A DNA stretch of 18,409 nt from DASZTU01 sp035493835 (lineage in GTDB: Bacteria; Pseudomonadota; Alphaproteobacteria; Rhizobiales; Devosiaceae), in assembly GCA_035493835.1 (NCBI GenBank), contig DATJHO010000001.1, positions 1 to 18,409 of the forward strand, read 5' to 3'. Of this stretch, positions 14,658-18,409 are shown piece after piece (the first letter of the stretch is position 1; each line of letters opens with the position of its first letter). The position numbers were made by a program, and so were the translations under genes. Under the pieces are notes generated by a model, which had not been told where the DNA came from, did no database searches, and worked only from the letters and a program-made list of their open reading frames with translations.

Positions 14658-14677
14658 GTCATCCCGACGGAAGTCGG
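14658..14677. repeat. Half copy of the family C palindrome
   Basis: GTCAT, one base, then CCGAC (14664-14668), GGAA loop, GTCGG (14673-14677). This has the same layout as the complement of 6297-6316 (GTCAT, one base, CCGGC, GGAA, GCCGG). The fourth stem pair changes from G:C to A:T on both sides, so the pairing is kept. Confidence 0.65.
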
Positions 14678-14754
14678 CAACTGTGTTGCTCGAAGGACGG
14701 GGTTCCCCCCAAGGGGGCGGCCGCCGAGGGGGCCCCTCACCTGCCTGCCGGCCA

Positions 14755-14782
14755 CCCTCTCCCCAGAGGGGCGAGGGTTTTT
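14755..14782 (+). terminator. Hairpin with T run downstream of mutL
   Basis: CCCTCTCCCC (14755-14764) pairs with GGGGCGAGGG (14768-14777) with one mismatch across an AGA loop, followed immediately by TTTTT (14778-14782). It has the form of an intrinsic terminator 110 bases after the mutL stop, and its stem sequence belongs to repeat family A. Confidence 0.6.
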
Positions 14783-14841
14783 CCTGCGGCGCACTTGCGG
14801 CTCCATCGTCCTCTCGGCCCTCTGGGCTTCGTAGCGTAAAG

Positions 14842-14865
14842 AAATCGCTCCGGTGGAGCGATTTT
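14842..14865. terminator. Perfect 10-bp hairpin with A/T-rich ends, possible bidirectional terminator
   Basis: AAATCGCTCC (14842-14851) pairs without mismatch with GGAGCGATTT (14855-14864) across a GGT loop, ending in one more T. The AAA/TTT ends would give U-rich tails on either strand. The position between convergent genes fits termination in both directions. Confidence 0.55.
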
Positions 14866-14963
14866 AGCGGAGGAGGCCTCGAGAGCTATGCTCGAGTGGC
14901 AGGAGGGTTAGGGTGAGGGGTAGCCCCCCAACACGACTCGGTGAATGCGGCGAGCCGGCCCCG

Positions 14964-16145
14964 TCAGATCGCCTGCAAAATCGCCTCGATGGCACCCGGG
15001 CCGCCGATGCGGGTGCGGCCGATGGCGCCCAGGCGCTCCCGCTCGTGGGGGGAGGCGAGCAGCCGCTCCAGCGTTGAGGCGATTTCGGTGGCATCGGGCC
15101 CCAGCGTGATGCGGGCATCGCCGAAAAGCGCGTTTTCGTCGCGCACGCGCGAGCGGCGGTCGCGGGCATTGATGAAGGTGATCACCGGCCGCCCGAGGCC
15201 GAGCGCCTGGATGGTGACGGTGCCCGCCTGCGACAGCACCACGTCCGACTGCTCGATGAGGTTGCCCACGACGCCGCGTGCTACATGGATAGTCAGCCCG
15301 CCGCCGATGAGGGTGCCGCCATCGCCGGCCTCGCCGGTCATCGGCCCCTTCATCGTAAGCCCTGAGCCGCGCGCCAACCCTTCGAGCGAGACGCTGCCGG
15401 CGGCGGCGAGGAAGATGTCCGGGCGCAATTCTGGCGGCAGCCGCCGCAGCGCCTCGACCTGCAAGGCAAAGCTCTCGGCGGTGAACTGGCGGCTGCCCGG
15501 CAACAGCGTTACCGCCATCGGCCGGGAGCGGCGAGCGGCCACGTCATAGTCGCCGCGCGGAATGGTATCCATCATCACATTGCCGACGAAGCGGGCATCG
15601 ACCCCCTCGTCGCGCAACATGGAAGCCAAGCGCTCGCTGCGGCAGAAGGAGACGGCGGCGGTGCGCCGGATCAGCCAGCGCTCGGGCCGCGAGTAGAGCC
15701 TTGCGTAGCCGGTCTTGTAGACATCGAGATAGACGATGTCCTTGACCCCGAGCAGGGCGCAGCCGGCAACACCGACGAGGTCGCCAACCACCACCACCCG
15801 GTCATAATGCCTGCGCACCCGCCGACCGAAGCGGAGCGCCGGCCCGACCGTTGAAAGGCCGCCGCCGGCAACATCGCGCCAGACCGAACCCTTGACGTTG
15901 CGCCAGCCCTCGCTCGCAAGTTTTGCGCGTGGGCCGACGATCGGACATACATGATGATAGGCGTGGCCCTCTCCGATGGTGGGATAGGCTTCCGCCGTCA
16001 CCCCTTGCGGGAGGCGGCGGATGATCTCGGCAGCGATCGAATCTTCGCCATGGCCGTTGGAGATGAACAGCAGCCGGCGGTGGCCGACCGGTTCAGCCAA
16101 GGCCGTGCCGCTGATAGGCCTCGAAGGCGGCGGTGGCGTCGACAT
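14964..16145 (-). CDS. Lipid-A-disaccharide synthase-related glycosyltransferase (GT-B fold)
   Basis: This 393-residue protein resembles the LpxB-related group (TIGR03492-like) and not LpxB itself. The N-terminal nucleotide-fold segment LLFISNGHGED is at 25-35, IGEGHAYHH near 57-65, a VGNVMMD at 187-193, the LLPGSR strand-loop shared with LpxB and MurG at 214-219, and SQAGTVTIQALGLGRPVI in the sugar-nucleotide site at 305-322. No signal peptide is seen; it is probably cytosolic or bound to the inner face of the membrane. True substrates of this group are unknown to me; a role in envelope glycolipid synthesis is an inference from fold. The ATG at 16145 has an AGGAAG close upstream and overlaps DUF2093 by 53 bases; a TTG at 16100 would shorten the overlap to 8 bases. 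It is third in a run behind xseA and the DUF2093 gene. Confidence 0.85.
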   Translation of the reverse strand: MSTPPPPSRPISGTALAEPVGHRRLLFISNGHGEDSIAAEIIRRLPQGVTAEAYPTIGEGHAYHHVCPIVGPRAKLASEGWRNVKGSVWRDVAGGGLSTVGPALRFGRRVRRHYDRVVVVGDLVGVAGCALLGVKDIVYLDVYKTGYARLYSRPERWLIRRTAAVSFCRSERLASMLRDEGVDARFVGNVMMDTIPRGDYDVAARRSRPMAVTLLPGSRQFTAESFALQVEALRRLPPELRPDIFLAAAGSVSLEGLARGSGLTMKGPMTGEAGDGGTLIGGGLTIHVARGVVGNLIEQSDVVLSQAGTVTIQALGLGRPVITFINARDRRSRVRDENALFGDARITLGPDATEIASTLERLLASPHERERLGAIGRTRIGGPGAIEAILQAI

Positions 16146-16311
16146 AGGCTTCCTGCCGGTCGACGTTCCAATAGCTCAGCTCGTCCAGCGGGATCGGCTT
16201 GCCGGTAATGGCGCAGCGCACGAAGCTGCCGGGCCTGAGCACCACATAGTCGCCGTCGAGATAGCGAATGACCGCCTCCGAGGGTGAAAATCCCTTGTCG
16301 AAAATGTTCAT
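16093..16311 (-). CDS. DUF2093 domain protein
   Basis: This small protein (72 residues) matches the DUF2093 family of Hyphomicrobiales, which has no known function. Visible features are the central IRYLDGDYVVLRPGSFVRCA block (15-34), TGKPIPLDELSYWNVDRQEAY (36-56) and a helical end. There is no signal peptide or membrane segment. I chose the ATG at 16311 because family members begin near MNxFxxG. An upstream ATG at 16350 would add 13 residues and would leave only 20 bases to the xseA stop. Neither has a good ribosome-binding site. It lies between xseA (upstream) and the LpxB-related gene, which overlaps its 3' end, so all three are probably one transcript. Confidence 0.85.
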   Translation of the reverse strand: MNIFDKGFSPSEAVIRYLDGDYVVLRPGSFVRCAITGKPIPLDELSYWNVDRQEAYVDATAAFEAYQRHGLG

Positions 16312-16370
16312 CGCTCCGCTCTCGGCATGCAACACAACGCTGGCCGACATATAGGGAAGAAGCTTGCGGT

Positions 16371-17798
16371 TCAAAAGAGGCTTTGCTGGCCGCTTTCGTC
16401 CGATGGATCGCGCACGCGCCGGCGGGCGGGTTTTGGCTGGATCGGCGCCTCGCCCTCGGCGCGGGCGGCGACGTGGCCGTCGGCCACCTCGATGTCGAGC
16501 GCCTGCCCAGGCTTTACCGCCGAAATTGACCGGACGAGCATGCCGTCCTCCGTCGTCACCAGCGCAAAACCGCGCGCCAGCACGCCGCGATAGCTCAGCG
16601 AATTGAGGAGCTTCGCCTGGCTCGCGAGGCGTTGCCCCCGATCGGCCAGGAGCCGCGCCATGGCCGGCTGGAGCCGCCGCTCCGCCACCTCGAACTGCCG
16701 CGCCTCCCGCTCGAAGGATTGCCGCAACGCCCGGTACGACAGCCGCGGGCCGATCGCTGCCAGCGCGATCGCCTTGCGGTGCTGAAACGCCCGGAGCGCT
16801 GCACCAAGCCGGGTCGAAGCGAGATCGACGCGCTGGCGCGCCGTCGCCAGAAGGTCGAGCGGCCGGGGCAGGGCGGCGCTGGCGGCGCGCACGCGATCGC
16901 GGTAGCCGGTGGTGAGCCGCCGGGCGCCCTGGCGCTGCCGCACGCCGAGATCCTCGACATAGGCGGCGAGTTCCACTCGAACCGGCACCGCCGCCTCGGC
17001 GGCCGCGGTCGGGGTGGGCGCGCGCATGTCGGCGGCATAGTCGCAAAGCGTGGTGTCGGTTTCGTGCCCCACGGCCGAGATCACCGGGATGCGGCTCGCC
17101 GCCACGGCGCGCACCACGATTTCCTCGTTGAACCCCCAAAGATCCTCGATCGAGCCGCCGCCGCGCGCGACGATCAAGAGGTCCGGACGGGGAATCGGGC
17201 CGCCTTCGTCGAAATTGTTGAAGCCTTCCACCGCCGCTGCGACTTCCGCGGCCGAGGTCTCGCCCTGCACGCGCACGGGCCAGACGAGAACGTGGCTCGG
17301 AAAGCGGTCATCGAGCCGGTGCAGGATATCGCGGATCACGGCGCCGGTCGGCGAGGTGACCACGCCGATGACGCGCGGCAGGTAGGGAATTTTCTTTTTG
17401 CGCGCGGGATCGAACAGCCCCTCGGCGATGAGCTTCTTGCGCCGCTGCTCGAGCAGCGCCATTAGCGCGCCGGCCCCGGCCGGCTCCAGCTGTTCGATGA
17501 CGATCTGGTACTTGCTCGAGCGCGGGAATGTGGTGAGCCGGCCGGTGACGATGACTTCCATCCCCTCCTCCGGCTTGAACCGCAGGCGGGAAAAACTCGT
17601 CTTCCAGATCACCGCATCGATAGCGGCATCGGCATCCTTGAGGCTGAAATAGGCGTGCCCGGAGGAATGCTGGCCGCGATAGCCCGAAATTTCGCCGCGC
17701 ACGCGGACATAGGCGAACTGGTCCTCGACCGTGCGCTTTACCGCGAGGGCGATTTCCGAGACGCTGAATTCGGCGACGTTGCTGCGCGGCTCATCCAT
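16371..17798 (-). CDS. xseA: Exodeoxyribonuclease VII large subunit
   Basis: XseA is the catalytic subunit of exonuclease VII, which degrades single-stranded DNA in both directions with many XseB subunits. From the ATG at 17798 it has 475 residues. An N-terminal OB-fold covers about 10-108 (VRVRGEISGYRGQHSSGHAY at 31-50). The catalytic region has GVVTSPTGAVIRDILHRL at 145-162, ARGGGSIEDLWGFNEE at 211-226 and GHETDTTLCDYAADMRAPTP at 244-263. A long Arg/Ala-rich coiled-coil region, about 270-410, is where XseB binds in the family. It ends in QQSLF, typical of XseA. I prefer the ATG at 17798 because family members start shortly before NVAEFSVSEI, and it leaves 122 bases to the divergent purD for promoters. 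The frame is open to 17885, which would leave only 35 bases. xseB is not in the window. Confidence 0.94.
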   Translation of the reverse strand: MDEPRSNVAEFSVSEIALAVKRTVEDQFAYVRVRGEISGYRGQHSSGHAYFSLKDADAAIDAVIWKTSFSRLRFKPEEGMEVIVTGRLTTFPRSSKYQIVIEQLEPAGAGALMALLEQRRKKLIAEGLFDPARKKKIPYLPRVIGVVTSPTGAVIRDILHRLDDRFPSHVLVWPVRVQGETSAAEVAAAVEGFNNFDEGGPIPRPDLLIVARGGGSIEDLWGFNEEIVVRAVAASRIPVISAVGHETDTTLCDYAADMRAPTPTAAAEAAVPVRVELAAYVEDLGVRQRQGARRLTTGYRDRVRAASAALPRPLDLLATARQRVDLASTRLGAALRAFQHRKAIALAAIGPRLSYRALRQSFEREARQFEVAERRLQPAMARLLADRGQRLASQAKLLNSLSYRGVLARGFALVTTEDGMLVRSISAVKPGQALDIEVADGHVAARAEGEAPIQPKPARRRVRDPSDESGQQSLF

Positions 17799-17920
17799 GC
17801 CCGAGAGGTGCGCCATCGGGAGCAACGGGTCAAGGGCGGTCGGCCGGGAGGCCCCAAGCTTGTCGTTGGCCCCCATTTCGTGCATGACGCGCGACCATGA
17901 GCTCAGTTAGAGGATCTCGG
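17799..17920. promoter_or_regulatory. Divergent xseA/purD control region
   Basis: This gap lies between the preferred xseA start and purD and should hold promoters for both. The purD ribosome-binding site GAGGAT is at about 17910-17915. I see no clear -35/-10 boxes or operator. If xseA really starts at 17885, only 35 bases would remain. Confidence 0.35.
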
Positions 17921-18409
17921 ATGCGGGTGATGGTGGTCGGGTCGGGCGGGCGCGAACATGCGCTGGCATGGGCAATCGCCAAATCGCCGCGGCTCGGGGC
18001 GCTGTTCGTCGCACCCGGCAATGGCGGCAGCGAGAAAATTGCCACCAACCTGGCCGTCGACATCACCGACAATGCCGCCGTGGTCGCACTGGCGAAGCGC
18101 GAAAACATCGACTTCGTCGTCGTCGGCCCGGATGCGCAGGTGGTGGCGGGGCTCGGGGATGATCTCAGGGCGGCCGGCATTCTCTGCTTCAGCCCCAGCA
18201 AGGCGGCGGCGCAGCTGGAAGGCAGCAAGGCCTTCACCAAGGCGCTGTGCGATGAAATGGGCATCCCCACGGCTGCCTATCGGCGCTTCACCGAAGAGGC
18301 ATCGGCCCTCGCCTATGTCCGTGAACGCGGTGCTCCCATCGTGGTCAAGGCCGACGGGCTTGCTGCGGGCAAGGGCGTGCACGTCGCCGAAAGCATCGAA
18401 GGGGCCGAG
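17921..18409 (+). CDS. purD: Phosphoribosylamine--glycine ligase, N-terminal part (3' end outside window)
   Basis: PurD (GAR synthetase) joins phosphoribosylamine and glycine using ATP in the second step of purine synthesis. The first 163 codons are present and the frame is open to the window edge. The N-terminal domain begins MRVMVVGSGGREHALAW with the family GSGGREHAL motif at 7-15 and APGNGG at 31-36. The start of the ATP-grasp domain is seen in LEGSKAFTKALCDEMGIPTA at 99-118 and VVKADGLAAGKGV at 141-153. One oddity is VGPDAQVVAGL at 68-78, where most PurD proteins have VGPEAPLxxG. The ATG at 17921 has GAGGAT 5-6 bases upstream. It is divergent from xseA. Confidence 0.95.
   Translation, partial: MRVMVVGSGGREHALAWAIAKSPRLGALFVAPGNGGSEKIATNLAVDITDNAAVVALAKRENIDFVVVGPDAQVVAGLGDDLRAAGILCFSPSKAAAQLEGSKAFTKALCDEMGIPTAAYRRFTEEASALAYVRERGAPIVVKADGLAAGKGVHVAESIEGAE

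Larger units (their letters stand above)
14645..14963. other. Repeat-rich gap between convergent mutL and the LpxB-related gene
   Basis: This 319-base gap holds no credible gene. From left to right it contains a half copy of a family C repeat (14658-14677), a hairpin with a T run (14755-14782), a perfect 10-bp stem (14842-14864), and an inverted pair CTCGAG...CTCGAG (about 14878-14896). CCCCTCACC at about 14734-14742 and GGGTGAGGGG at 14911-14920 form outer arms around most of it, as in the 12673-12793 element. Confidence 0.65.

Noticed and set aside
16351..17139. 348-codon minus-strand frame containing the DUF2093 gene
   Set aside because: The upstream part lies inside xseA in another frame and is Arg/Gly-rich noise; only the last 72 codons match DUF2093.

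Overview
This 18.4 kb window is GC-rich chromosomal DNA from an alphaproteobacterium. The protein types (RsuA-type synthase with a very long basic tail, DUF2093 next to xseA and an LpxB-related glycosyltransferase, an endonuclease-type MutL, a YejA-type binding protein) fit the order Hyphomicrobiales. A Devosiaceae-like organism is my best guess, from memory of similar proteins, and not proven by the sequence. No tRNA, rRNA, CRISPR array, transposase, integrase or phage gene is visible.

Layout. Positions 1-4591 (+ strand) hold a tightly packed housekeeping run: the 3' end of ileS, lspA (TTG start overlapping the ileS stop), a lipoprotein of unrecognised function, an RsuA/RluB-type rRNA pseudouridine synthase with a roughly 340-residue disordered tail, and rsmD. 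Positions 4592-11243 look more accessory, with single genes in changing orientation separated by palindromic repeats: a DadA-type FAD amine/amino-acid oxidoreductase (-), a hexapeptide acetyltransferase of the phosphonate-associated type (-), two divergent short-chain dehydrogenases, and an orphan YejA-type peptide-binding protein (-). Positions 11244-18409 return to core functions: a patatin-like phospholipase (+) whose 3' end overlaps tadA (-), mutL (+), an xseA / DUF2093 / LpxB-related gene run (-), and the 5' part of purD (+), divergent from xseA.

Function. The core genes serve RNA maturation and translation (IleRS, RNA pseudouridylation, RsmD, TadA), lipoprotein maturation and envelope (LspA, lipoprotein, possible LpxB-related enzyme, patatin), DNA repair (MutL, Exo VII) and purine synthesis (PurD). 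The accessory segment suggests amino acid, peptide and small-molecule metabolism, but nothing in it forms an obvious pathway.

The most distinctive non-coding content is a set of at least three families of palindromic intergenic repeats, present in most of the larger gaps. One shows a covarying stem pair between two copies, and one forms a 121-bp element with perfect 16-bp arms. I see no convincing undescribed multi-gene system. The best leads are the repeats, the lipoprotein beside lspA, the disordered tail of the pseudouridine synthase, and the orphan accessory genes.
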